From assembly GCA_016179685.1 (NCBI GenBank), contig JACPCR010000062.1:1-64000 (forward strand): a stretch of 64,000 nt of DNA, written 5' to 3'. Under the pieces are notes generated by a model. The model did not search any database. It had not been told where the DNA came from and saw nothing but the letters and a program-made list of their open reading frames with translations. A program made the position numbers and the translations under genes. Below are positions 1 to 7,244 of the stretch, piece by piece (the first letter of the stretch is position 1; each line of letters begins with the position of its first letter). Source of the stretch: Planctomycetota bacterium (lineage in GTDB: Bacteria > Planctomycetota > PUPC01 > JACPCR01).

Positions 1-236
1 ACGCTCCCGGGCTTGAGCTCTAACTCCGATAGGATTTCCTTCGCTTTCTGAGACAAGACCACCTCTGGCTTCCAGCGGCCCACAAGCAACAAATTGTTAA
101 ACCGACTCCGATGCGGGTGCCTTCTCCCATCCAGATACCGATGAAGGTTAGATATGTTCCGCCGTCCGTGGGCGAACGCTATCAGGAACACCAAGACCTG
201 AAAGTACTGGTGATGTTCCCAACGAAAGTGACTTCT
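1..236 (-). pseudogene. Transposase fragment (DDE-type, IS4/IS701-like)
   Basis: Read on the minus strand from 236 down to the window edge, an uninterrupted frame encodes text such as WEHHQYFQVLVFLIAFAHG, then RSRFNNLLLVGRWKPE. This resembles the N-terminal part of DDE transposases that begin by describing a resolved landing domain. A TAG at 237-239 closes the frame upstream and no plausible start lies inside, so the 5' end is lost; the 3' part lies outside the window. The assignment rests on remembered family texture, not on catalytic residues, which would lie further on. A 75-codon open frame on the plus strand (111-338) overlaps it and looks like its shadow. Confidence 0.4.
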
Positions 237-410
237 CTAGCTCTCGAAAAACGTTACAATACCCGGCGGAAGTTCCTGGACCCTGAACATCTTCGAGCCT
301 TCCTGTTGAAGCTAAAAGGCCGATTTCCATCGGGTTAGACCCCTTTACTTTAACGCAAGGCTCGTTTTATTTCCGCTCCCGCGACTCTCCCTTCTGCCGG
401 CGGCCTGAAA

Positions 411-797
411 AGTCAGTCAACTTGTGTTCTTACCACGCTGGCCGAGGGCAAACAGCGATGGGCCATCCCGTGGCCGTGCGTTCATGAATTTCTAGCGATC
501 TCGACCCATCCCCGGATTTATGTGCCGCCGACTCCTATGGATATCGCCATGGATTGCGTGCAGGCCTGGTTGAAATCGCCTTCCTGCATCTTGATTGGCG
601 AGGGGCCCGGTTATCTACCCGCCCTGTCCGCTCTGGCGCGAAATGGAAAGATCAGCGGCGGCATGGTCCATGACGCCCGCATCGCCGCGATTTGCCTGCA
701 CCACGCAGTTCGTGAACTCTGGACCGCTGACCGTGACTTCTCGAGATTCGAGGGGCTGCGGGTGACCAATCCTCTGGTGGCGCACCAGAATGGGTGA
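411..797 (+). pseudogene. VapC-type PIN-domain toxin, N-terminus missing
   Basis: The frame reads WAIPWPCVHEFLAISTHPRIY near its start and ELWTADRDFSRFEGLRVTNPL at its end, which is the typical core and C-terminus of VapC PIN ribonucleases, including the acidic TADRDF motif. The open frame starts at 354, but the expected first strand with the catalytic Asp (DTNVL-like) is absent; what precedes is unrelated sequence. With one of the three or four metal-binding acidic residues missing, activity is unlikely. No VapB antitoxin is visible upstream. A shorter GTG-initiated reading from 522 exists but would lose still more of the fold. Confidence 0.6.
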
Positions 798-848
798 GGC
801 ATTCCAAGGAGTTTCAATCTTCATCACCTGTCGGGGCACAGCCCAGAA

Positions 849-2297
849 ATGGCCTCTCCTGTTTTGGCGCTCCTGGCGCTCCTGACGTCGGCCATGGCCG
901 AGCCGCCCGAGTATCCCCGGAAAACGGACGGGGCGCGCCCGCCGTTCCTCGAGCGCCTGAAGGCGGAAGTCCCGGCCCTCAAGCACGAACGCGGCAAACG
1001 ATGGCCCATGATCCTCTGGGAATGCGTCTCCTTCGAGCCCCAGCCTCCGGAGGTCTACAAGGTGCTGCTCGACCGCGGCATCGCCCAGCACCTGCGCCTG
1101 GAAGAGGCCATGATCCCGGCCGCTCAGGCCATCCAGAAGGCCGGCTCGCCCGTGATCTTCATGCAGGGCGCCGGCGGCCCATGGCCCTACAACCAGGCCA
1201 ATGCCTGGGCACACCAGTACGAGGAAGGCTACCAGCCGCAATCTCCAAAGGATTGGTGGCCATCCTGGCAGGCCTGCGTGGGCGTCTTCGAAGGCTGGCA
1301 GGTGCAGGCCGACCGCATCCGCGCCCTCATGCGAAAGTGCAGGGAGGCCGGAATCACCGTCGACGCCGTGTGGATGGACTGGGAAGGCGAGCCCTCCAGT
1401 TCAGGCGGCCAGCAGGGCTGGGAGAACGCGCGCCACTGCCGGCGCTGCCGGGCAACCCTCCCTGCGGATGTCCTCCGGGACGCTGCCGCCTGGCCCGCCT
1501 ACTGCGAAAGACTCAGCAACGACCTGATCGGATGTTATCTGGCCGCGCCCGTGCGGGAGGTTTTCCCAGCCTGCTCCGTGACGAACTGGATGGCCGTCGT
1601 TTCCACGCCGGACCGGCCGGTCCGGGGATGGGGCAATCACAAGGTCAGACCTGTCGTGCCGGCGCTGCTGACCGCGACGAATCCGGTCGCCTACGGCAAT
1701 GACGTCTTCTGGCAGTTCTGGAACGCGGAATGGCCGCTGGAACGAAGGTCAGTGGACCATTTCTACCTGCACCTGCTTCTGAGGCAAGTCTCTGACGATG
1801 CTGCGAATAAGCTCCATTATGCCCCGGGCATGGATACCGTCCCCTGGGTCGCCCGGTGGTGTCCCGACCGGGGAGACGAGGGCATTCCCATGATCTCGAG
1901 AGAGGCCTACCGGGAGGCGCTTCGCCACCTCTGGCTTCGTGGCGTTGACGGCATGCAGATTTTCAACGCCACGCGGCAGGGGTACGAGGACATCGTCTTC
2001 GCTGAGGTGGCGGACGCCGTGTCCGTCTTTGATGAAATGCTCGCCTACACGCGGCTGCTCGATGGGGGCAGGCCGCTCTGCTTCGACGTGCCCGGATTGC
2101 AACCGGAGGGTCTCCTCTGGTCCGGCATGGCGACTGAGGAAGAGGCCGTCGTTCGCCTGATTCAGCTTGGCGAGCGAGCGGCAAAGGTCCAAGTCGAGCC
2201 CTGGCCGGGGCTTGCGGTCGAAATGGAGACGACAGCGGATGGTGCTACCTACTGGATGGCACGGAAAGGGGCGGACATCCAGGTGGAACGGAAATGA
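849..2297 (+). CDS. Secreted TIM-barrel-like hypothetical protein
   Basis: A 482-residue protein with a clear Sec signal peptide: a hydrophobic stretch LALLALLTSAMA at residues 6-17 followed by a likely cleavage before EPPEY. The mature part is rich in Trp and aromatic residues. The run TVDAVWMDWEGEPSS near 170-185 and NPVAYGNDVFWQFW near 280-293 look like barrel strands with acidic residues, as in glycoside-hydrolase-like or Armatimonadota/Planctomycetota secreted barrels. A CRRC pair occurs near residue 198. I do not recognise the family, and a glycan-active role is inference from fold texture only. No strong ribosome-binding site precedes the ATG. It converges with the next gene (13 bp gap). 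Confidence 0.6.
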   Translation: MASPVLALLALLTSAMAEPPEYPRKTDGARPPFLERLKAEVPALKHERGKRWPMILWECVSFEPQPPEVYKVLLDRGIAQHLRLEEAMIPAAQAIQKAGSPVIFMQGAGGPWPYNQANAWAHQYEEGYQPQSPKDWWPSWQACVGVFEGWQVQADRIRALMRKCREAGITVDAVWMDWEGEPSSSGGQQGWENARHCRRCRATLPADVLRDAAAWPAYCERLSNDLIGCYLAAPVREVFPACSVTNWMAVVSTPDRPVRGWGNHKVRPVVPALLTATNPVAYGNDVFWQFWNAEWPLERRSVDHFYLHLLLRQVSDDAANKLHYAPGMDTVPWVARWCPDRGDEGIPMISREAYREALRHLWLRGVDGMQIFNATRQGYEDIVFAEVADAVSVFDEMLAYTRLLDGGRPLCFDVPGLQPEGLLWSGMATEEEAVVRLIQLGERAAKVQVEPWPGLAVEMETTADGATYWMARKGADIQVERK

Positions 2298-2310
2298 GGA
2301 CTCCGAAGTA

Positions 2311-3048
2311 TCAGCCTGGATACTCTATTTTCACCGTGTCGAACATGACCAGCCCCTTCGGCAGGGCAGCCATGTCAACCTTGTAATCTCGGGCAGCCCA
2401 CTCGTGATGAATGTCCTTGACCTCGCCTACGGGGACGACCGTCAGCGGAAACAGCACAAAAATGATGTCCACGTTCACGTCGGCCAGCACCTCCTCAATC
2501 TTCCCATAGCCGTACACGTGAGTCATGTCGTGCCGGCCGCCCAAACAGGTCCACTGGGCCGGGTCCGGAACAAGCTGGACCGTTTGCTCGGACCAGTCGG
2601 GCGTAACCTTGAAGGGCTGGCCCGTCAGCACGAAGTTGGGCGTGGTCTTGGGCGGGCCCTGGACCTCGCCCTGAACGAGCAGCACCAGTTGCGCGCCGCC
2701 CAAATCCGGCCGAGGTATCGGCTTATGGTAATTGCACAAAGGCCCGGCAAGATCGAGCGTGCCGCGTAGGCGGACGCTGAGCTTCACGTTCGTCAAGTTG
2801 CTGCTGAAGCCCTGGGCCAGGAATCGATTCTCGCCCCGCGCCTTGGCCTCCGGACTCAATCGCCTGGCCGCGGTGAGCAGATACATCAGCAGGTGCAGGT
2901 AGCCTGCCCCAGGAGGCGCATGGTTCGCATCCAGCGACCACGGACTCACGCAATAGGCCACCCCATCCCAGACGGGGAGGGGGCTGCGCAGATCGGCGAC
3001 CCATCCACCAGGGCCGTCGTCGAAGGTCTCGATATAAGTTCTTCCCAC
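2311..3048 (-). CDS. Conserved hypothetical protein, CBM/LamG-like texture
   Basis: A 245-residue protein. I place the start at GTG 3046-3048 because GGAGAGG lies seven bases upstream and the product then begins MGRTYIETFDDGPGGWV; a start at 3117 would add 23 unconvincing residues. The opening FDDGPGGW motif and alternating beta-like segments resemble carbohydrate-binding or concanavalin-type jelly-roll modules in environmental bacteria. No signal peptide is evident. It converges on the secreted protein gene to its left, so the two may form a functional pair in glycan handling, but this is inference. No catalytic residues can be named. Confidence 0.55.
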   Translation of the reverse strand: MGRTYIETFDDGPGGWVADLRSPLPVWDGVAYCVSPWSLDANHAPPGAGYLHLLMYLLTAARRLSPEAKARGENRFLAQGFSSNLTNVKLSVRLRGTLDLAGPLCNYHKPIPRPDLGGAQLVLLVQGEVQGPPKTTPNFVLTGQPFKVTPDWSEQTVQLVPDPAQWTCLGGRHDMTHVYGYGKIEEVLADVNVDIIFVLFPLTVVPVGEVKDIHHEWAARDYKVDMAALPKGLVMFDTVKIEYPG

Positions 3049-3230
3049 AGGTGCCTCTCCTCTACAATTGAAATCTAAAGTGCCTATTATAGGACAGGGC
3101 CAAAGTGACGAAACCACACCCGTGCATTTTCATATGAGTCCGAACCGGGCCTATGCAAGAGAGCGGTTCAACACGATGTATCTCGTTAAATCCTGCCGCT
3201 TGGGTTAGAATCACATCAGGAGTCTTTGCC

Positions 3231-3440
3231 ATGTCACTGCCTCAACCCACCATCCATCTCACGACTGAACAGGTCAAACACTATCATGAAGAAGGCTACC
3301 TCGCCGTCGAGGCCGCTACCACGCAGGAGGAGAAGCAGACGGCGCGAATGCAGCGCGCCAAAGAGGCGGAAGCCCGCAAGCGCGCCCAGGCCAACCAGGC
3401 CAAGGCCGGCGCCGATGCCCTACCGGCCGCCAAGTCGTGA
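3231..3440 (+). pseudogene. Phytanoyl-CoA dioxygenase (PhyH) N-terminal stub
   Basis: From ATG 3231 the first 33 residues, MSLPQPTIHLTTEQVKHYHE and the following EEGYLAVEAATTQ, match the usual N-terminus of PhyH-family 2-oxoglutarate/iron dioxygenases. The protein then changes to a Lys/Ala/Glu-rich tail and stops after 69 residues, far short of the usual 250-300, without the iron-binding HxD...H triad. It is therefore a broken gene or an N-terminus fused to unrelated DNA. A further in-frame extension upstream to 3153 is not needed. PhyH paralogues are abundant in Planctomycetota-like genomes, which is weak support for the host guess. Confidence 0.5.
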
Positions 3441-3702
3441 CCAGGAATGCCTCGTGTTTCGTTCATGGACGCTCCAGTACCTGCCCGTGAATGATCGTGA
3501 TGCCGCTCGCGAAGTCCTGACCTCCGGCAAGCGCGAATCAAAAGGGTAAGAACTGAGTGAACCTTCGCTGTTCACTATCCTATGGGAGCCCCGAAGCGGG
3601 CGAAATTGAATTGCCCGGTGCAAGCGAAGCGACGCCCTGGGATGACAGGCGAATGTCTCCACAAAGCCCAGTAAGGACGACAGAGGGATGTTCGCTAAGA
3701 AG
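3441..3702. other. Non-coding gap with gene debris
   Basis: About 260 bases between the dioxygenase stub and the end of the ArsR operon. Several short overlapping frames exist on both strands, but none has family texture or a ribosome-binding site. I see no RNA gene, repeat or clear terminator. Confidence 0.4.
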
Positions 3703-4230
3703 TTACCCGCAGCAGGACGCACGGGGGGGCGTTTGCCCTACACGGAGAGTCTTTCGCTCGGCGCAGAGCATCCACCACCAGGCAAGAGCCAGGGAAAGGG
3801 CCGTGACCCCAGCTATGAGCGGCTTGGCCAGCGGGATAAATGCCGCGCCGAAGCAGTTGAGATAGACGATCAGCATGGGAGATCCGCAGCAGCCCACCAG
3901 GTAGCATCCTGCCACGGCCAAAAAACCAGAAAGCGTGATGCCGCCGACGGCCAGATTCCGCGCCTGGCAGAAGCGCCGTTCCCGATACCGTCGGAGCGCG
4001 ATGACGGCGAAGGTGAGCGACATCGCGTAGGAAAGGCCGAGCCAATAGCCTTGCGTTTCGATGTAGCGCGTCCACCAGGAAGTCGTTGGAGATGGGTTCG
4101 CGACCCAGCGCGACTGCGCAGAATCTTCGTCCGGGAAGAACCCCAGGTACACGTAGTGCGCCAGGCCAACTCCATGGAAGACGAATACCGGCAAGATGCT
4201 GCGCCGGAGCAGACGTGTCATGCGGTTCAT
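3703..4230 (-). CDS. Four-helix membrane protein of the ArsR operon
   Basis: The start at 4230 (MNRMTRLLRRS) overlaps the previous stop as ATGA, showing translational coupling. The 175-residue product has about four hydrophobic segments: ILPVFVFHGVGLAHYVYLGF, then LGLSYAMSLTFAVIAL, then a Cys-containing GFLAVAGCYLVGCCGSPMLI, then LIAGVTALSLALAWWW. It ends in CCG. Cys pairs within and after the membrane part, together with the ArsR regulator, suggest a metal- or metalloid-responsive transporter or sensor partner. I do not recognise a named family. It is the last gene of the four-gene leftward operon. Confidence 0.65.
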   Translation of the reverse strand: MNRMTRLLRRSILPVFVFHGVGLAHYVYLGFFPDEDSAQSRWVANPSPTTSWWTRYIETQGYWLGLSYAMSLTFAVIALRRYRERRFCQARNLAVGGITLSGFLAVAGCYLVGCCGSPMLIVYLNCFGAAFIPLAKPLIAGVTALSLALAWWWMLCAERKTLRVGQTPPRASCCG

Positions 4231-4652
4231 CGCGTTCCCTTGGGGTCGAGCCTCTCCACCGAACGGGCCACGAAGATCAACTTGCCGCCGTCCTCTTGTA
4301 TCTCTCCATCGACGCGCACGGCCTCCTTGACGGCAGGCATCGCGCCGGACCACCGGATCGGCAGCATCAGCTCGGCGCACCCGAGCCCACACTTTTCGTA
4401 CTCTCGATCGTCGATGAGCGTCATGGTCCGATCTGGGGAGGAGGCGAGACTCACGACACCTTCGACGCGGATCGGACCGTTCCGGTAGCGATCCACATTC
4501 CGCATGAGGTCGTCAACGCCGATCGGCGCGTGTCGGCCGACATTCTCCGCATGCGGATTCGAGGGATTGCGCGGACCGCTGTTCCAGAGCCAGGCCGCAG
4601 CGCCCAACGCACCGGCCAGGATGAAAGCGGCGATGCAGAGTCCTCGCATCAT
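4227..4652 (-). CDS. Membrane-anchored OB-fold-like small protein
   Basis: A 141-residue protein starting at ATG 4650-4652, which overlaps the previous stop (ATGA). Residues 3-20 form a hydrophobic anchor (LCIAAFILAGALGAAAWLW). The remainder reads like a small beta-barrel: VDRYRNGPIRVEGVVSL, then LIDDREYEKCGLGCAELMLPI, then VRVDGEIQEDGGKLIFVARS. The CGLGC pair sits where a metal or haem ligand could be. The pattern recalls periplasmic OB-fold (tRNA_anti-like/CcmE-like) proteins, but the family is not certain. Position between the MtrA-like and multi-helix genes indicates a shared role in the ArsR-controlled unit. Confidence 0.6.
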   Translation of the reverse strand: MMRGLCIAAFILAGALGAAAWLWNSGPRNPSNPHAENVGRHAPIGVDDLMRNVDRYRNGPIRVEGVVSLASSPDRTMTLIDDREYEKCGLGCAELMLPIRWSGAMPAVKEAVRVDGEIQEDGGKLIFVARSVERLDPKGTR

Positions 4653-5812
4653 GACTTCTCTCCGCAGGCAGGCCCGCAGCCGCACGCCGATTTTGCTTCA
4701 GGCGATTCCGCCCGCTCCGGCGCGCCGTCCTGCACGTAATCCGAATCCTCCTTGAGGGCCGCTTCGGCCTTCGCCAGCTCCCGGCCGAGATAGGCCGCGT
4801 GATCCAGGCGCGACAGGAAAGTGCGCTCGATGGCGGGGGTGTAGAGCTCGGCAGCGGTCCGTCCCTCGATCACGGCGTCCAGCACACCGTCCTTCCGGTA
4901 GTGCTCCAGGGAAAGTCGCTCCTGCCGGCGGTCGACGTACACCACGAAGTAGCCCGCCGGGTCCGGGATCATGTGCTCCGGAAGGCGGCCTGGAATCACC
5001 GCGACTCGATCCGCACCTGGGAACGGCTCAGCCGGACCGGGGTCCCGCTTGCCGCACTGCCTGGCCGTGTCGAGCACCTCGGCTGCGTCCTGGACGCCGA
5101 TCCGGTTGATGACCTCCACGGTCCGCCGGAAATGCTCCACGGCCCCGCGGGGGACGTTTCGCAATACCGGTCGCTTCCCCTGGGCCCCGACAATCCGGGA
5201 CCGCTCATCCAGCCCGGCCTCGGCCAGGGCGAGGAAGGACTGTCCCGGAAGATGGCCGATGCGCTGCTGCGAATCCGTGCCGCAGAGGATCAGGAAACGA
5301 ACGTTCGGGTTCGCGAGCAAGTTCGTGATCACGCGCTCGATGCCGAGGTTCTCGGTCTGGAGCGTTCCGACAATGGCCACCTCGGGTCCGGCGGCCTTCG
5401 AGACGGAGCGGGCAAGACCGTCGTCATGGAGCGCGCATACGGCCGCGGGACCGTGAAACCGAAGGACCGTGTAGTTCCCGGGAAGCGGCGGCCAGCCCCC
5501 ACGCGGCTCGACGGCATCCGCAGGACAACTGTCCTGGATATCGGCGCCTTCCGCGTTCAGCGCGTTCAGAGCAAGCGCGGGGAAGCAGATGGAGCAGCCG
5601 AGGCAGTCGTATCGGACCGCCTCAAGGCGGTCGCGAACGGCGCATATCGTTCGGGCCAGGTCCTCGGGAAGCTCTCCGTCCGGGAATGCCTTCTCGATGG
5701 CGGCAAGCGAAGTGTGGAGGCAGCCGCACGACCAGCACCTTTTTGCGGCTCGGGCTTTCTCGATCTGGCAAGCGACCTCCTGCCAGGCCGACGGCGATAT
5801 CGGTTTGGTCAT
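4649..5812 (-). CDS. MtrA-like (tetrahydromethanopterin methyltransferase subunit A) protein with DUF4346
   Basis: A 387-residue bacterial relative of the corrinoid-binding subunit A of methyltetrahydromethanopterin:CoM methyltransferase. Residues about 27-34 give CWSCGCLHTS and 75-80 CLGCSICF. The MtrA core follows, with VAIVGTLQTENLGIERVITN (about 142-161), FLILCGTDSQQRIGHLPGQS and LDERSRIVGAQGKRPVLRN. From about 280 the DUF4346 part appears (YFVVYVDRRQERLSLEHY). The C-terminus ends CGCGPACG. In archaea MtrA carries cobamide in a membrane complex; here there is no such complex, so the methyl donor and acceptor are unknown. The Cys-rich tails and the ArsR partner suggest metal or metalloid chemistry. 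It lies 18 bp after arsR. Confidence 0.75.
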   Translation of the reverse strand: MTKPISPSAWQEVACQIEKARAAKRCWSCGCLHTSLAAIEKAFPDGELPEDLARTICAVRDRLEAVRYDCLGCSICFPALALNALNAEGADIQDSCPADAVEPRGGWPPLPGNYTVLRFHGPAAVCALHDDGLARSVSKAAGPEVAIVGTLQTENLGIERVITNLLANPNVRFLILCGTDSQQRIGHLPGQSFLALAEAGLDERSRIVGAQGKRPVLRNVPRGAVEHFRRTVEVINRIGVQDAAEVLDTARQCGKRDPGPAEPFPGADRVAVIPGRLPEHMIPDPAGYFVVYVDRRQERLSLEHYRKDGVLDAVIEGRTAAELYTPAIERTFLSRLDHAAYLGRELAKAEAALKEDSDYVQDGAPERAESPEAKSACGCGPACGEKS

Positions 5813-5830
5813 GGAATCACCATCGCAAGC

Positions 5831-6217
5831 CTACGCCCCTGCCGCGCTGCGAGCCTTCGCGTCTTCGAGGAGGCACAGTCCCTGGTCCAGGAGCGCGGGG
5901 ACGCAGGGATCGGCAATGCGATAGAGCAAGTTGTTGCCGTCTCGCCGGCGACGGACGATCCCTCGTTCCGCGAGACGCTGGAGTTGATTCGAAATGGCCT
6001 GGGGTTTCATGCCCACGGCCTCGGCCAGGTCGGTGACCCGGAGTTCGCCCGACCGCACCAGCGCATGGAGCAAGCGCAGGCGCGTCTCGCTCGAGAAGAC
6101 CTTGAAGAGCCCGGCGAGATCGGCGGCCTGACGCGCCATGATGAGCGGCCGCTCGTCCACGGCAGGCTTCGGCGGGCAACAACCGGGATCGGTCCACTTG
6201 GTCTTCCGTTTCGGCAT
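5831..6217 (-). CDS. ArsR/SmtB-family transcriptional regulator
   Basis: A 128-residue winged-helix regulator. The ATG at 6215-6217 is preceded by AAGGAG at normal spacing; a much longer upstream reading to 7057 is not real. Residues 36-60 (LFKVFSSETRLRLLHALVRS) and 62-92 (DLAEAVGMKPQAISNQLQRL, then ERGIVRRRRDG) give the standard HTH and wing. Cys residues at 13-14 (GCCPP) near the N-terminus and at 105 and 115 near the C-terminus could bind metal or metalloid, as in ArsR/CadC types. It is the first gene of the leftward operon and probably represses its own promoter through the palindrome at 6235-6252. Confidence 0.85.
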   Translation of the reverse strand: MPKRKTKWTDPGCCPPKPAVDERPLIMARQAADLAGLFKVFSSETRLRLLHALVRSGELRVTDLAEAVGMKPQAISNQLQRLAERGIVRRRRDGNNLLYRIADPCVPALLDQGLCLLEDAKARSAAGA

Positions 6218-6234
6218 GGAACAATCTCCTTCTA

Positions 6235-6252
6235 TTACACTATACGGTGTAA
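6235..6252 (-). promoter_or_regulatory. Probable ArsR operator
   Basis: TTACAC-N6-GTGTAA, an exact 6-bp inverted repeat just upstream of the arsR start and its ribosome-binding site. Its position, symmetry and sole location in front of the operon fit an autoregulatory ArsR site. Binding is inferred. Confidence 0.6.
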
Positions 6253-6299
6253 CACTGGAAGTCAAGCCGAAGTTGCCGCTCCCAGAAGCTTTTACGCTC

Positions 6300-6820
6300 C
6301 TCTTGTCCGGCGGCTGCCAGGCGCTGCAGCACTCGGCGGTGCTCCTGCCGTGCCACGGGCGGTTCGTGTCCGCGTCGAGCCGCCCGTTCCACGAGTACGC
6401 CAAGCGGCCCGGCGGCCCGGTCGGCCTCCACTGGCGCATCCCGAACGTCCAGGGACGCCGCGCCATCCGGCACGCGCTTTTCGACTCGAATTCCTGGAAG
6501 AGCTTCGTCCACGCGAGGCTGGCCGTGGCGATGGGGAACAAGGGTTGCCTGTCGCTCTTCGGCCGCGATCCGGAGACGCACCGCTGCTGGCCGGGCACTT
6601 GACGAGCGAATACCGCGTGAAGACGGAGGGGCGCGGGCGCGTGGTGGACGAGTGGCGGCTCCGTCCGGAGGCGCAGGACAACCACTGGCTCGCCTGCCTC
6701 GTGGGCTGCGCCGTCGCCGCGTCGATCCTGGTGGCCATTCTCCCCGGCACGGATCAGCATGCCGCACCGAGAGGCAAGCGCGTAAAGCTCTCCGACGTCC
6801 AGAGAGGGTGGCGGCGATGA
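6300..6820 (+). pseudogene. Phage terminase large subunit, C-terminal part, frameshifted
   Basis: The frame ending near 6600 reads VLLPCHGRFVSASSRPFHEY, then SFVHARLAVAMGNKGCLSLF and GRDPETHR. The reading then jumps frame and continues LTSEYRVKTEGRGRVVDEWR, then EAQDNHWLACLVGCAVAAS, ending VKLSDVQRGWRR at 6820. One missing base near 6585 explains the jump. Together these are the nuclease-domain end of a large terminase, which cuts and packages phage DNA. The N-terminal ATPase half is absent here; a terminase N-terminus sits at 28567-28697. The zinc-ribbon gene that follows overlaps its stop (ATGA), as expected in an intact phage. Confidence 0.65.
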
Positions 6821-7077
6821 CGAAACCGATGCACGAAAAACCGAAGCCGGAGGAAAAGCGCGGACTGGAATGCCGCGCCTGCGGTTGCCGCCACTTCCGC
6901 ATGCTCTACACCCGCGAGTAGCAGCGGCGGTGACGCCATGGTCCAGGCCCGCTGCGGGTGCGGGCACTTCCGCATGCTCTACACCCGCGCCAAGTCCGGG
7001 GGAAGCGCGTCCTCCGGCGGCGCGAATGCCGCCACTGCGGGCGAAGGATCTCCACATACGAAGAGGTCGCTGGGTAG
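6817..7077 (+). pseudogene. Phage zinc-ribbon protein with tandem partial duplication and frameshift
   Basis: From ATG 6817 the product reads ECRACGCRHFRMLYTRE and stops at TAG after 34 residues. About 76 bases downstream the same block recurs as CGCGHFRMLYTRAKSGG (near 6954-6990). After a one-base slip in a G run near 7001 it continues RVLRRRECRHCGRRIST, then YEEVAG at a TAG (7075-7077). The combined parts give two CxxC knuckles, an NrdR-like zinc ribbon. So an ancestral gene of about 60 residues was interrupted by duplication of its first knuckle and later shifted. It lies directly after the terminase remnant. Confidence 0.55.
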
Positions 7078-7183
7078 GATGTTCTCGTTTTTATCAAACG
7101 AAGCCTACATGGGCGCAGAATTATCGACATTGGCGCGTTTTTCTCGGATCAAAGGCCGCTTACGGTCAGATGGCGCATTTTTC

Positions 7184-7216
7184 TTGACACTCACGATATT
7201 TGGCGTAAAAATATCG
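7184..7216 (+). promoter_or_regulatory. Promoter with overlapping palindrome before fic
   Basis: TTGACA (7184-7189), a 16-base spacer and TAAAAA (7206-7211) form a sigma70-like promoter 30 bases before the fic start. CGATATTT (7194-7201) and AAATATCG (7209-7216) form an exact inverted repeat across the -10, so an operator is likely. The 100 bases around are AT-rich compared with the neighbourhood. Confidence 0.5.
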
Positions 7217-7244
7217 GGCGATACCTCTTTTCCGGGATCAGGCT

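Noticed and set aside
111-338. 75-codon plus-strand open frame near the left edge
   Set aside because: The minus strand has a longer transposase-like reading, and this frame has no ribosome-binding site or family texture.
4799-6820. 673-codon open frame on the plus strand
   Set aside because: It is antisense to the MtrA-like and arsR genes for most of its length. Only its last about 75 codons, the terminase remnant, have family texture.
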